Assembly: GCA_003584705.1 (NCBI GenBank)
Contig: AP018536.1
Span: forward strand, 3,224,001 to 3,288,000
DNA length: 64,000 bases
Source of the DNA: Lachnospiraceae bacterium GAM79
Lineage (GTDB): Bacteria; Bacillota; Clostridia; Lachnospirales; Lachnospiraceae
Direction of reading: 5' to 3'
Position numbers and translations under genes: made by a program. The notes beneath the pieces were generated by a model, which was not told the origin of the DNA, did not search any database, and worked only from the letters and a program-made list of their open reading frames with translations. Below, piece after piece: positions 53,820-63,307 of the stretch. The stretch's first letter is position 1. Each line of letters starts with the position of its first letter.

Positions 53820-55304
53820 TTATGCAAAAGGATTCTCGGTAGGATACAGCATTCCCTTCGGCTGATTGAAATTCAGATCCTCTACAGGTACACCGATGTA
53901 CTTGAATACTTCGTACAGAGCCTTGCCGAAGTGTCCGAAAGCAACAGCACCGTGGTGAGGGAAGTTCTTCTCGATCAGTACGTGACGATAGAAACGTCCC
54001 ATTTCGGGGATAGCGAAAATACCGATACCACCGAAGGATCTGGTAGCTACAGGAAGTACTTCACCCTGTGCAATATATGCGCGCAGCTTGTTGTCTGCGG
54101 TAGACTGCAGACGATAGAAGGTGATGTCTCCGGGAACAATATCTCCTTCCAGAGTACCCTGGGTTACCTCTTCGGGAAGGGTTCTTGCCATGATCATCTG
54201 GTACTTCATGTTGCAGGAGGTCAGCTTCTTGGAGTTGGTGTTACCGCAATGGAATCCCATGAAGGTGTCATTGTGGGTATAGTTGAATTTACCCTTGATG
54301 GACTCTTCGTACATATCATCGGGAACAGTGTTGTTGATATCCAGCAGAGTTACGGTATCTGCGCTGACGCAGGTTCCGATGAACTCACTTAAGCAGCCGT
54401 AAATATCTACTTCACAGGATACGGGGATGCCCATACCGGTGAGACGGCTGTTCACATAGCAGGGCACGAAACCAAACTGGGTCTGGAATGCAGGCCAGCA
54501 CTTTCCGGCAATGGCTACATACTTACGATATCCTCTGTGAGCCTCGATCCAGTCTAACAGTGTCAATTCATACTGAGCCAGCTTAGGCAGTACTTCGGGC
54601 TTATGGTTGCCTGCCCCCAGTTCTGCTTCCATCTCTTTTACCTTGGCGGGGATTCTCTCGTCTCCATCATGCTTCTTGAAGGCTTCGAACAGATCCAGTT
54701 CGGAGTTCTCCTCGATCTCTACCCCCAGATTGTACAACTGCTTGATGGGTGCATTACAAGCTAAGAAATTCAAAGGTCTGGGGCCGAAGGAAATGATCTT
54801 CAGATCACTTAAGCCCACAATAGCTCTTGCGACAGAAATGAACTCATGCAGCATATCTGCACATTCCGCTGCAGTTCCTACGGGATTCTCGGGGATATAA
54901 GCTTTTACATTACGAAGCTTTAAGTTGTAGCTTGCATTCAGCATACCGCAGTAAGCATCGCCTCTGCCGCCTACCAGATCATTCTGGGTCTCTTCTGCTG
55001 CTGCAATGAACATTGCAGGACCGTCAAAATGCTTTGCCAGTAAGGTCTCGGAAATCTCGGGGCCAAAGTTGCCCAGATATACGCACAGTGCATTACAACC
55101 TGCCTTCTTGATGTCTTCCAGAGCCTGTACCATATGGATCTCGCTCTCTACGATACATACCGGGCACTCATAGACACTGTCTGTTCCATACTTCTCAGTA
55201 TAAGCCTTCATCAGAGCTTTTCTTCTGTTCACGGAAAGACTCTCGGGGAAACAGTCACGGCTGACAGCCACAACGCCAATTTTTACTTCGGGTAAATTAC
55301 TCAT
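53820..55304 (-). CDS. L-fucose/L-arabinose isomerase family protein
   Basis: 494 residues resembling the COG2407 isomerase family: VKIGVVAVSRDCFPESLS at the N-terminus, ALCVYLGNFGPEIS, CWPAFQTQFGFVPCYVNSRL with GIPVSCEVDIYG (metal-binding Glu/Asp region) and GFHCGNTN near the active site. Interconverts an aldose and ketose using a divalent metal. Located downstream of a DUF4867 gene and a xylulokinase-type kinase, so it likely feeds that kinase a ketopentose or deoxyketose; exact sugar not decidable. Followed by a strong hairpin. Confidence 0.88.
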   Translation of the reverse strand: MSNLPEVKIGVVAVSRDCFPESLSVNRRKALMKAYTEKYGTDSVYECPVCIVESEIHMVQALEDIKKAGCNALCVYLGNFGPEISETLLAKHFDGPAMFIAAAEETQNDLVGGRGDAYCGMLNASYNLKLRNVKAYIPENPVGTAAECADMLHEFISVARAIVGLSDLKIISFGPRPLNFLACNAPIKQLYNLGVEIEENSELDLFEAFKKHDGDERIPAKVKEMEAELGAGNHKPEVLPKLAQYELTLLDWIEAHRGYRKYVAIAGKCWPAFQTQFGFVPCYVNSRLTGMGIPVSCEVDIYGCLSEFIGTCVSADTVTLLDINNTVPDDMYEESIKGKFNYTHNDTFMGFHCGNTNSKKLTSCNMKYQMIMARTLPEEVTQGTLEGDIVPGDITFYRLQSTADNKLRAYIAQGEVLPVATRSFGGIGIFAIPEMGRFYRHVLIEKNFPHHGAVAFGHFGKALYEVFKYIGVPVEDLNFNQPKGMLYPTENPFA

Positions 55305-55413
55305 TTTGTAATCCTCCTATTTTCGTTTTCTTTTTCTCTACACCATTTATTTTACCGCCGTCATACATCCATGCAGGGGATTCCGGCGTTCAAATCTTTT
55401 TATTCTGCCACCA

Positions 55414-56055
55414 TTATTTGCTGACATCCAGATTCTCTCCAACAAGCCCGAGGAAGCTTCCCTCTGGAAGTCCACCCTCCGCATGGCCAATCAGCCATTT
55501 GTTCGTAGCGGCAAGCAACGCATCCTCGCTGGGTGCCTTGCCCTGCTCCACCTTCTGATGTGCTCCTTCTAACGGATAGTTAGTGCCCTGAGGTAACACG
55601 ATGGCTACCTGGAATCCCTGTCCGTCTACTCCACAGGGAGCATAATGCAGAGAAGTTGCGAAGACCTCTACACCGGTTCCGGCCGGTACTAAAAATGCTT
55701 CCATCTTAGAAGTATCGTAGGTAAAATCTTCTGCCACATCCGCTAACAGCCCCAGGATCAGGATAGCATCCGTTGCTGCCACATTAATTTCGGAACTTCT
55801 GTGATATTCCACGGCATTCAGTTTGGAATTATGGCCATTGCAGTAACCGATCTGTACAGGCATTTCTCCGTATGTGATGGTCTCCAGTTCTTTTTTCACA
55901 GGTAATGCTTCCAAAGCATTGATCCCGGGCTCGTACACCACGCCGTCAGGAACCGGAGTCTTTTTCATTTCTTCCACCAACTGTGTAAAATCCACATTGG
56001 TGATCACTCTGCCATACTTACGAAATGCAGGATCTTTTACAGATAAAATATGCAT
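55414..56055 (-). CDS. DUF4867-like protein of the sugar operon
   Basis: 213 residues, no signal or membrane segment. The middle (VEYHRSSEINVAATDAILIL, then AFLVPAGTGVEVFATSLHYA) has the Gly/Val/His pattern of a cupin-like or ureidoglycolate-lyase-like beta barrel. I recognise it as the family called DUF4867, which recurs next to COG2407 isomerases and sugar kinases. An epimerase/isomerase or accessory role in the same sugar pathway is likely but unproven. It lies between the kinase (87-base gap) and the isomerase (109-base gap) genes. Confidence 0.7.
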   Translation of the reverse strand: MHILSVKDPAFRKYGRVITNVDFTQLVEEMKKTPVPDGVVYEPGINALEALPVKKELETITYGEMPVQIGYCNGHNSKLNAVEYHRSSEINVAATDAILILGLLADVAEDFTYDTSKMEAFLVPAGTGVEVFATSLHYAPCGVDGQGFQVAIVLPQGTNYPLEGAHQKVEQGKAPSEDALLAATNKWLIGHAEGGLPEGSFLGLVGENLDVSK

Positions 56056-56142
56056 TCTACTCTACCAACCTTTCTCTATTATAGCTCAAACTTAAAATTA
56101 CGAGGTTCATTTTGTTATGTTGTTGTTTGATTTTTCTACGCG

Positions 56143-57612
56143 TTATTTAATGATCTCAAACAGCGGTCTGCATGCCGGATAGATCTGGCGGAATTTCTGA
56201 TAGCGGTCTTCATATTTTGCCACCAGTTCCGGATCCGGTTCTACCGTTCCGGTGACTTTGACGAACTTCTCCGCGATCTCCTCCACACTTGCATATTCCC
56301 CACAGGCTACTGCCGCCAGCATGGCACCGCCCATGGCCGGTCCTTCTTCGCTTTCTATCACATCCACCTTCAGATTCAGGATATTGGCGATCATCTTCTT
56401 CCACAACGGGCTCTTGGCTCCGCCACCGCAGATCTTGGTCCGCTCCAGATGGATTCCCAGAGATTTTGCCACCTCCAGTGAATCACGCAGTGCAAATGCC
56501 ACGCCTTCCAGTACCGCCTGCGTCATATCGGCTCTGGTGGTATCCATGGTCATTCCGATAAAAGTTCCTCTGGCATTGGGATCATTATGGGGAGAACGCT
56601 CGCCCATGAGATACGGCAGGAAGTAGACATGATTTTCTCCCAGCTTCTCAATCTGCGCCTGTTCTGAGGCATAATCCTTCGTTCCGATGATCTCATCCAT
56701 CCACCATTTATTACAGGAAGCGGCACTCAGCATGCAACCCATGAGATGGTAATGTCCGTCTGCGTGGGCAAAGGAATGCAGGGCATTGTGCTGATCTACT
56801 CCGAAATGATTGGAGGAAATAAAGATTGTTCCACTGGTACCCAGGGAAATATTACACATATTGTCTCCTACAGTTCCGGTACCTACAGCGGCGGCCGCAT
56901 TATCCCCGGCTCCCGCCGCTACCACAACATTTGCGGGAATCCCCAGTTCGTCTGCCACCTCCGGCAATACGCAGCCCACCTTTTCATAACTCTCATAACA
57001 AGTGGCCAACTGCTCTTCTCTCACTCCGCAGATCTCACACATTTCCTTCGACCAACAACGGTTCTTCACATCAAACAATAACATCCCGGAAGCATCTGAT
57101 ACATCCGTACAATGTACGCCGGTCAGACGATAAGCTATGTAATCCTTCGGCAACATGATCTTTTTGATCCGTGCAAAGTTCTCTGGCTCATTCTTTTTCA
57201 CCCAGAGGATCTTCGGCGCGGTAAATCCGGTGAAAGAAATATTCGCAGTGTACTCAGACAACTTCTCTTTGCCGATCACATTATTCAGATAATCGCATTC
57301 CTCTGTGGTTCTGCCATCGTTCCAGAGGATGGCAGGGCGGATCACCTGATCCTTCTCATCCAGAATGACCAGTCCATGCATCTGTCCTCCGAAGCTGATG
57401 CCTGCCACCTGGCTCTTGTCTGCATCTTTCAAAAGCTCCCGGATGCCCTCCATAGTCTGTTCATACCAGTCCTCCGGCTTCTGTTCCGACCAGCCGGGAT
57501 GTGGGAAATACAAAGGGTATTCCCGGGATACAATATTCCGGATGTTCCCTTCACTGTCCATTAAAAGCAGTTTTACCGCCGAAGTGCCCAGATCGATTCC
57601 AATATATAGCAT
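56143..57612 (-). CDS. xylB: Xylulokinase-type FGGY sugar kinase
   Basis: 489 residues, FGGY fold: MLYIGIDLGTSAVKLLLMD phosphate-binding start, SFGGQMHGLVILDEKD and ILWNDGRTTEECDYLN (typical of xylulokinase), and GGGAKSPLWKKMIANILN in domain 2. Phosphorylates a ketopentose with ATP. Start 57612 follows GGAGGAAGATTC; the frame extends to 57645 without support. First gene of the sugar operon and divergent from a LacI-type regulator, with a dyad at its transcription start. Confidence 0.92.
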   Translation of the reverse strand: MLYIGIDLGTSAVKLLLMDSEGNIRNIVSREYPLYFPHPGWSEQKPEDWYEQTMEGIRELLKDADKSQVAGISFGGQMHGLVILDEKDQVIRPAILWNDGRTTEECDYLNNVIGKEKLSEYTANISFTGFTAPKILWVKKNEPENFARIKKIMLPKDYIAYRLTGVHCTDVSDASGMLLFDVKNRCWSKEMCEICGVREEQLATCYESYEKVGCVLPEVADELGIPANVVVAAGAGDNAAAAVGTGTVGDNMCNISLGTSGTIFISSNHFGVDQHNALHSFAHADGHYHLMGCMLSAASCNKWWMDEIIGTKDYASEQAQIEKLGENHVYFLPYLMGERSPHNDPNARGTFIGMTMDTTRADMTQAVLEGVAFALRDSLEVAKSLGIHLERTKICGGGAKSPLWKKMIANILNLKVDVIESEEGPAMGGAMLAAVACGEYASVEEIAEKFVKVTGTVEPDPELVAKYEDRYQKFRQIYPACRPLFEIIK

Positions 57613-57658
57613 GAATCTTCCTCCTACGTTTGTGCTGTGATCCATTTTCGTTCCTTTT

Positions 57659-57699
57659 CGTGCCCGTGCACGTTATAGTCTTATCATAACTGTTGTGAA
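57659..57699 (-). promoter_or_regulatory. Promoter and dyad operator for the xylB operon
   Basis: Minus strand: -35 TTCACA (57694-57699), 16-bp spacer, -10 TATAAC (57672-57677). Directly downstream is a dyad CGTGC-CCGT-GCACG (57659-57672) that would cover the start site, a good position for LacI-type repression. The 8-mer CGTGCCCG of this dyad recurs at 57787-57794, just upstream of the regulator promoter. Confidence 0.6.
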
Positions 57700-57813
57700 A
57701 AAATTTTTCAAGTAGAAGTTTTTATGTTTTCAGTATTTTTTCACTAAAAAGTGAAGATGGAATTTCATCATTCATCATCCATTCAGCGTGCCCGGACAAA
57801 TTCTGCACTTTCG

Positions 57814-57842
57814 TTGACGTCCCTCTGGAAATATGATACTTT
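57814..57842 (+). promoter_or_regulatory. Promoter of the LacI-type regulator
   Basis: -35 TTGACG (57814-57819), 17-bp spacer, -10 TACTTT (57837-57842). Confidence 0.6.
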
Positions 57843-57890
57843 TATAACTAGATACCTGGGACAGATATTACGGAAAGGCATGAGTATTCT

Positions 57891-58910
57891 ATGGCAACCA
57901 TCAAAGAAATCGCCGCATTGGCCGGAGTATCCCGCGGCACTGTGGATCGCGTCTTAAACGATCGCGGCGCAGTAAACCCGGAGACCGCCGAAAAGATCAG
58001 AAAAATTGCAAAAGAGCTGGACTATAAACCTAACCGCGCCGGTCTCGTTCTGGCAGCGCAGAAAAAGCGGCTGAAGCTGGGTGTCATTCTGTTTTCCACC
58101 GGGAATCCTTTTTTTCAGGATGTTCTGGCCGGAATCAATGAAAAGGCGGAAGAGCTGGCAGGTTACAACTGTACCGTGATCACCAAACAGATTTCTTTCG
58201 GTGTGGAGGCCCAGTTACAGGCAGTCAAAGAGCTTCTTGCAGAAGAAGTGAGCGGCATTGCCATGACCCCTTACAACGACGAACGGATCCGCGACTGCAT
58301 CAATACTTTATACGAGCAGGGAATTCCCGTGGTCACGCTGAATACAGACATTGAAAATTCCAGACGTATCGCTTATGTCGGCAGCAACTACACCCGCAGT
58401 GGTGCCACCGCCGCCGGTCTTCTGCAATTGATGACCTCCGGCACGGTAAACGTGGGTATTGTCACAGGTTCCTCCAACATTCTCTGTCACACAGAGCGCA
58501 TTGCGGGATTTCTGAAGACATTAGAACCTTTCTCTGACCGGATCTGCGTCGTGGATACCGTGGAGATCCACGATGACGAAGTGGAAAGCTACGAAAAGAC
58601 AACGGCACTTCTGTCAAAGCACCCGGAGATCAATGCACTGTTCTTCGCCGCCGGCGGTGTCTACGGAGGCTGCCGCAGTGTAGAGGCTCTGGGTAAAAAA
58701 AAGGCAATCCGGATCATCGCTTTTGATCTGGTCCCCACCACACGCCAAATGCTGGAAAATGACACCATTGCCGCCACCATCTGCCAACAGCCGAAAATTC
58801 AGGGAAGCAACCCTCTTTCCCTGCTGTTTGCCTATCTGACGACCGGCGAAAATCCGGAAAAAGAATACAATTATGTAGCGGTAGATATCCGGATCAAAGA
58901 AAATATCTAA
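57891..58910 (+). CDS. LacI-family transcriptional regulator
   Basis: 339 residues. HTH and hinge at residues 1-58 (MATIKEIAALAGVSRGTVDR, then ELDYKPNRAGLVLAAQK), then a periplasmic-binding-protein-like sugar domain (GVILFSTGNPFFQDVLAGI, VVTLNTDIENSRRIAYVGSN). Closest in style to regulators with RbsB/DUF-like effector domains. Divergent from xylB, so it probably represses the kinase/DUF4867/isomerase operon and releases it on sugar binding. The SD GGAAAGG is 12 bases from ATG, somewhat long, but the family N-terminus fixes the start. Confidence 0.92.
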   Translation: MATIKEIAALAGVSRGTVDRVLNDRGAVNPETAEKIRKIAKELDYKPNRAGLVLAAQKKRLKLGVILFSTGNPFFQDVLAGINEKAEELAGYNCTVITKQISFGVEAQLQAVKELLAEEVSGIAMTPYNDERIRDCINTLYEQGIPVVTLNTDIENSRRIAYVGSNYTRSGATAAGLLQLMTSGTVNVGIVTGSSNILCHTERIAGFLKTLEPFSDRICVVDTVEIHDDEVESYEKTTALLSKHPEINALFFAAGGVYGGCRSVEALGKKKAIRIIAFDLVPTTRQMLENDTIAATICQQPKIQGSNPLSLLFAYLTTGENPEKEYNYVAVDIRIKENI

Positions 58911-58937
58911 ATAATTCTTAAGATTCTTCCGACACTC

Positions 58938-58966
58938 TTGTCATTCACAACATATAGTACTATAAT
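58938..58966 (+). promoter_or_regulatory. Promoter of the tocopherol-cyclase-like gene
   Basis: -35 TTGTCA (58938-58943), 17-bp spacer, -10 TATAAT (58961-58966). Confidence 0.75.
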
Positions 58967-59026
58967 ATACATATTGTCTACGAAATGTTGTTTTGAGGGG
59001 TACAAAAGCGGGGGAGTCTTTGATCC

Positions 59027-60154
59027 ATGAATTTATCTGATCTGAAAAGAAATGCATATATGTTGCGGGGTTCCGATGCAAAACGTGGTTACATGCGCTG
59101 GTGGCATTCCTTCCAGGGCATTTGTCCCACGACGCATGAAACCCGCACTTTTTTTGTAGAATACAGCATTTTAAATCCGGCTCTCGGTACTTCCCAGCCT
59201 ATTTTAGGTCAACATCCCTACTATAAACGTCATGGTCTGAAACCATCTTATCTCTGCATAAAAGCCGGTGTATTCCCTGAGCCGGGAGATAGCGGGCTCC
59301 AGCTTCGGGCATATTATCCCCTGACCTCTCTGCAGGTGGTCCAGGATCCCTTTTACATGCAGTTTGAGGATTGTGTCTACAGCGAAAACCGGATCAGTGG
59401 TTCGATTGATATCTCCGATGAGGTTGCAAGACATCGCTCTCTTATGACCGATGCGGGCAGTTTTATCTGGGATCTGGAAGTGCATAAGGCGGTTGCCTGT
59501 CATACCGGCTATATTGCCAATGCTTTTTTTACCGCGGTTCATGCCCTGGAAAGTTTCTGGCATGGGGAAGGTATCCGTACCTTTTTCCGTGGGACCGTCA
59601 TTTTGAGCGGTGTCACCTACGAGGTAACTCCCGAGACATCCTACGGCTATGCGGACAAACATTGGGGCCGCAGTTACAACCAGCCCTGGCTGCAATTTGC
59701 TTCCGGCCACCTGATCAGTGAGAAAACCGGGCGGGAATTGAAGCATTCGGCTCTGGCCATCGACGGCTGTTGTCCGAAATTTCTCTTTTTCCCCATGCGA
59801 CGCAGGATTCTGATGCAGCTGACCTATACCGGGGAAGATTTCGAGTATCATTTTGGCAGACCTCTTACACTGTCCCGCTGCAAGTGGAAAGTGAAAGAGA
59901 CCAACAAACGTTTTATCTGGCATTTCAAAGCCCAGAACCGCACTTCCGTTGTACGGATCTCCGGAAGCTGCAGCAAAGAGCAGATGATGCCGTTACTCTA
60001 TGAAAGTCCTGACGGAAAAGTATCCGACATTCCTCTCTGGGAAGGCGGCAATGCAACAGGCACCATAGAACTATACCGGAGAATCGGCGGTTCCCTGGAA
60101 TTGATCGATCGTCTGCAATTTGAAAACGGATTATGTGCTTATCAGCGTTCCTGA
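59027..60154 (+). CDS. Tocopherol cyclase-like (lipocalin-type) family protein
   Basis: 375 residues, no signal peptide, rich in aromatic residues and beta strands. GYADKHWGRSYNQPWLQFAS near residue 205-225 is the strongest recognisable motif, shared with bacterial members of the tocopherol cyclase / CrtC-Svf1-like lipocalin superfamily. KRGYMRWWHSFQG at the N-terminus also fits. Members in anaerobic Firmicutes have no known substrate and tocopherol synthesis is not expected here, so a lipid or isoprenoid-binding role is only a guess. Monocistronic, between its own promoter and a bidirectional terminator. Confidence 0.75.
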   Translation: MNLSDLKRNAYMLRGSDAKRGYMRWWHSFQGICPTTHETRTFFVEYSILNPALGTSQPILGQHPYYKRHGLKPSYLCIKAGVFPEPGDSGLQLRAYYPLTSLQVVQDPFYMQFEDCVYSENRISGSIDISDEVARHRSLMTDAGSFIWDLEVHKAVACHTGYIANAFFTAVHALESFWHGEGIRTFFRGTVILSGVTYEVTPETSYGYADKHWGRSYNQPWLQFASGHLISEKTGRELKHSALAIDGCCPKFLFFPMRRRILMQLTYTGEDFEYHFGRPLTLSRCKWKVKETNKRFIWHFKAQNRTSVVRISGSCSKEQMMPLLYESPDGKVSDIPLWEGGNATGTIELYRRIGGSLELIDRLQFENGLCAYQRS

Positions 60155-60189
60155 TTTTCGTCCGGGGAATAAAAGATAACTGCAATTTA

Positions 60190-60230
60190 AAAAGCTGTTG
60201 CCACAGATCACTCTGTTGACAACAGCTTTT
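60190..60230. terminator. Bidirectional terminator between the cyclase-like gene and spoVG
   Basis: AAAAGCTGTTG (60190-60200) pairs perfectly with CAACAGCTTTT (60220-60230); T-runs on both strands. Confidence 0.8.
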
Positions 60231-60250
60231 GTTGTTTATCCCTATGCAGC

Positions 60251-60526
60251 TTAGATTGCCTCTTCCGGCTCCTCCAATGCTTTTTCGTAACTCTCCAGGA
60301 TCACCCTTTGCAAATTCTCTCTGGTGGAAGAATTGATGGGATGTGCGATATCCCTGTATTCTCCGTCCGTTGCCTTCTTGCTCGGCATTGCAATGAACAA
60401 TCCCTTTTCACCTTCGATCACCTTGATATCATGTACGACGAATTCATCATCCAGTGTAATGGATACGATAGCTTTCATCTTGCCTTCCTTGGTGATCTTA
60501 CGAACACGTACATCTGTAATCTGCAT
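60251..60526 (-). CDS. spoVG: Septation/sporulation regulator SpoVG
   Basis: 91 residues: [20 protein letters not shown], the central [20 protein letters not shown] and [19 protein letters not shown] match SpoVG. A small nucleic-acid-binding protein affecting sporulation, septation and gene expression. GGGGGTTAGCAA precedes ATG. It has an unusually structured 5' region (60527-60711) and lies downstream of glgD on the same strand. Confidence 0.96.
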   Translation of the reverse strand: MQITDVRVRKITKEGKMKAIVSITLDDEFVVHDIKVIEGEKGLFIAMPSKKATDGEYRDIAHPINSSTRENLQRVILESYEKALEEPEEAI

Positions 60527-60711
60527 TTGCTAACCCCCTTGGTGTTATCGTGATCCCTACGCATTTCTCCGCCCTGCAGGCTCTCGAAGCGCTACAGATA
60601 TTCGTATTCCGGGCTATCGCCCTACTTACTCATATCTGTTAGATTCCCTAATGACCACATTGCCCTGCCTGCAAGCAGTCTCGCAATGTAATCATTGAGA
60701 ATCCGGATCAC
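60527..60711 (-). promoter_or_regulatory. Structured glgD-spoVG intergenic leader
   Basis: 185 bases without a gene. Two nested stems on the transcript strand: ACATTGC/GCAATGT (60657-60663 with 60683-60689), and CAGATAT/ATATCTG (60595-60601 with 60632-60638) enclosing GGGC-TATC-GCCC (60611-60622). Purine-rich SD at the end. No obvious terminator. Possibly a 5' UTR regulatory fold of spoVG. Confidence 0.45.
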
Positions 60712-61830
60712 TTAGATCACGTATCGTTCATTCCTCTCAACTACGATCTTAACTTCGCCTTCTCCCACAAAGTACGAATTTGCACGGATCGTGTCACGGC
60801 TCTCTACAATACAGTTTTCAATATGCGTGTTATCTCCAATATACACATCATTGAGGATAATGGAATTCTTGATCACACAATTATTGCCGATATAGCTCTT
60901 CTTAAAGATCACGGAATTCTCTACCACACCGTTGACGATACATCCACTGGATACCAGGCTGTTACGCACCTGGGAACCGGGATTATATTTTGCGGGAGGC
61001 AGGTCATCCACCTTGGAATATACGTCCGGATACTGCTTGAAGAAATAGTTTCTCACATCTGCTTTCAAGAAGTCCATATTGGTGCTGTAGTAATCATCCA
61101 CAGATGCGATATTTCTCCAGTAATCCTTGATCTTGTATCCATAGATTCTCTTCAGATCCTTGTAACGGATCAGGATATCTCTTACGAAATCGTAGCGGTC
61201 TTCCTCAGCACACTTCTCGATCATCTCGATCAGCAGTCTGCGTCGAACCACATAAATACCACAGGAAATGGTATTGGTCTTCGCCTGTAAGGGCTTCTCC
61301 TCGAACTCTTCGATACGACTTTCCTCGTTCATGCGAATCGTACCGAAACGCTCTACATTCGTACCGGCTTCCATATCGCGGCAGACTACAGTGATATCTG
61401 CTTTTTTCTCGATATGGTATTCCAGCACCTTATTATAATCCAGCTTGTATACACAGTCGCCGGATGCGATAACTACATAAGGCTCATGGCTGTCCTTCAA
61501 AAACTGCAGATTCTGGTAAATTGCATCTGCGGTTCCTCTGTACCAGTTGCTGTTCTCTGCTGTTACAGCGGGAGTGAATACATATAATCCACCCTGTTTA
61601 CGTCCGAAATCCCACCATTTGGAAGAATTCAGATGCTCGTTCAGACTTCTTGCATTGTATTGGGTAAACACTGCCACCTTCTGAATATGAGAGTTGGTCA
61701 TATTACTCAGTGTAAAGTCAATACTGCGGTAGCTGCCTGCAATCGGCATCGCACATATAGCTCTCTTCTGGGAAAGTTCCCGCATCCTGTGATTGTTACC
61801 GCCTGCTAAAATAATTCCAATCGCTCTCAC
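60712..61830 (-). CDS. glgD: Glucose-1-phosphate adenylyltransferase regulatory subunit GlgD
   Basis: 372 residues. Nucleotidyltransferase domain resembling GlgC (IILAGGNNHRMRELSQKRAI, then SYRSIDFTLSNMTNS), but the catalytic stretch is altered (AGGNNHRM instead of AGGxGSRL), as expected for the non-catalytic GlgD partner. The C-terminal half is a left-handed beta helix with hexapeptide-like repeats. In Firmicutes GlgD forms a heterotetramer with GlgC and raises activity of ADP-glucose synthesis. Begins 2 bases after the glgC stop. Confidence 0.93.
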   Translation of the reverse strand: MRAIGIILAGGNNHRMRELSQKRAICAMPIAGSYRSIDFTLSNMTNSHIQKVAVFTQYNARSLNEHLNSSKWWDFGRKQGGLYVFTPAVTAENSNWYRGTADAIYQNLQFLKDSHEPYVVIASGDCVYKLDYNKVLEYHIEKKADITVVCRDMEAGTNVERFGTIRMNEESRIEEFEEKPLQAKTNTISCGIYVVRRRLLIEMIEKCAEEDRYDFVRDILIRYKDLKRIYGYKIKDYWRNIASVDDYYSTNMDFLKADVRNYFFKQYPDVYSKVDDLPPAKYNPGSQVRNSLVSSGCIVNGVVENSVIFKKSYIGNNCVIKNSIILNDVYIGDNTHIENCIVESRDTIRANSYFVGEGEVKIVVERNERYVI

Positions 61831-61832
61831 TG

Positions 61833-63101
61833 CTATTCACCTGCCTTAATTAATGTTTTGCCGCTTGCGAGCTGGGAATCCTCATAATCTGCAGCAGCTG
61901 TCACTCCGGATATCACTGAGTTTTTGCCTACGCTGATACCGTCAGGAATCACGCTCTTCTCACCGATGGTTACAAGTCCGTGGTTGTAAATATGAGGTGC
62001 CGTATCGTTCTCTGCTTCTTCACCGACACCTAATTTTACCTGATTACCTACCACAACATTCTCTGCGATAATCGCCTTGTTGATCTCACATCCTTCACCG
62101 ATCTGGGTCTGGTTCATGATAATGGAATCCCGGATCACGGTTCCCTTACCGATCGTAACACCACAACCGATGACGGAATTATATACTTCTCCATAGACCT
62201 CGGAGCCTTCACCGATGATACTGCGCTCTACCACACTGTCGGCAGCAATATAATCAGGGGGCTGGATCTCGCTCTTGGTATAGATCTTCCAGTATTCCTC
62301 ATACAGGTTGAATTCCGGTACGATATCGATCAGTTCCATGTTGGCTTCCCAATAGGAACTCAAAGTACCTACATCCTTCCAATAACCGGTGAACTCATAC
62401 GCATACAGCGGAGCCCCCTTTTCATGGCAGTAAGGAATGACATGCTTACCAAAATCCAGTGCCGGCTGATCTGCCATAGCGATCAGTGCTTCCTTCAATG
62501 TCTTCCAGTTAAATATGTAAATACCCATACTTGCAAGATTGCTTCTGGGATGTTCCGGCTTCTCTTCAAATTCGGTGATGCGATGGTTCTCATCTGCGAT
62601 CATGATGCCGAAACGGCTGGCCTCCTCGATGGGAACAGGCATTACTGCAATAGTAACTTCTGCATTGTTGGCCTTGTGGAAATCCAACATCACTTCATAA
62701 TCCATCTTATAAATATGATCTCCGGAAAGGATCAGCACATACTCTGGATTATAGCTCTCCATATACTCCAGGTTCTGATAGATCGCATTCGCAGTACCGG
62801 TATACCATTCACTGTTGGTACTCTTCTCATAGGGAGGCAGCACGGTCACTCCTCCGATATTACGATCCAGATCCCAGGGAATACCGATTCCGATATGGGT
62901 ATTCAGTCTGAGGGGCTGGTACTGTGTCAGTACGCCTACCGTATCCACTCCCGAATTAATACAATTAGAAAGGGGAAAATCGATAATGCGGTACTTGCCT
63001 CCAAATGCAACGGCAGGTTTAGCAACCTTGGATGTCAAGACACCCAGACGGCTTCCCTGTCCTCCAGCCAATAGCATGGCTATCATTTCTTTCTTAATCA
63101 T
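61833..63101 (-). CDS. glgC: Glucose-1-phosphate adenylyltransferase catalytic subunit
   Basis: 422 residues: [16 protein letters not shown] nucleotide loop, [43 protein letters not shown] with catalytic Asp, and [12 protein letters not shown], followed by the C-terminal beta-helix domain. Makes ADP-glucose from glucose-1-phosphate and ATP for glycogen. Start 63101 gives the family N-terminus [14 protein letters not shown] with AGGTGAGG before it; a frame to 63173 has no family homology. The promoter at 63220-63248 leaves a leader of about 110 bases. Confidence 0.95.
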   Translation of the reverse strand: MIKKEMIAMLLAGGQGSRLGVLTSKVAKPAVAFGGKYRIIDFPLSNCINSGVDTVGVLTQYQPLRLNTHIGIGIPWDLDRNIGGVTVLPPYEKSTNSEWYTGTANAIYQNLEYMESYNPEYVLILSGDHIYKMDYEVMLDFHKANNAEVTIAVMPVPIEEASRFGIMIADENHRITEFEEKPEHPRSNLASMGIYIFNWKTLKEALIAMADQPALDFGKHVIPYCHEKGAPLYAYEFTGYWKDVGTLSSYWEANMELIDIVPEFNLYEEYWKIYTKSEIQPPDYIAADSVVERSIIGEGSEVYGEVYNSVIGCGVTIGKGTVIRDSIIMNQTQIGEGCEINKAIIAENVVVGNQVKLGVGEEAENDTAPHIYNHGLVTIGEKSVIPDGISVGKNSVISGVTAAADYEDSQLASGKTLIKAGE

Positions 63102-63219
63102 ATCCTCACCTCTATCTAGCCTTCCACCTGTTGTAATAAATAGTCGCTCGCGGCTATTATCCGATGTATCCATCTGTCTCGAAAAAGTGCCTGCTCTTTC
63201 CTTCGGATGTGATAATCTG

Positions 63220-63248
63220 ATTATAACACATTGCCAAAGGAAAGTGAA
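63220..63248 (-). promoter_or_regulatory. Promoter of glgCD
   Basis: Minus strand: -35 TTCACT (63243-63248), 17-bp spacer, -10 TATAAT (63220-63225). Confidence 0.65.
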
Positions 63249-63307
63249 TATTTATTACTAGGTTTTTTTGTCATTTTACGATTTTCATATCCATTTTTTA
63301 CATAATT

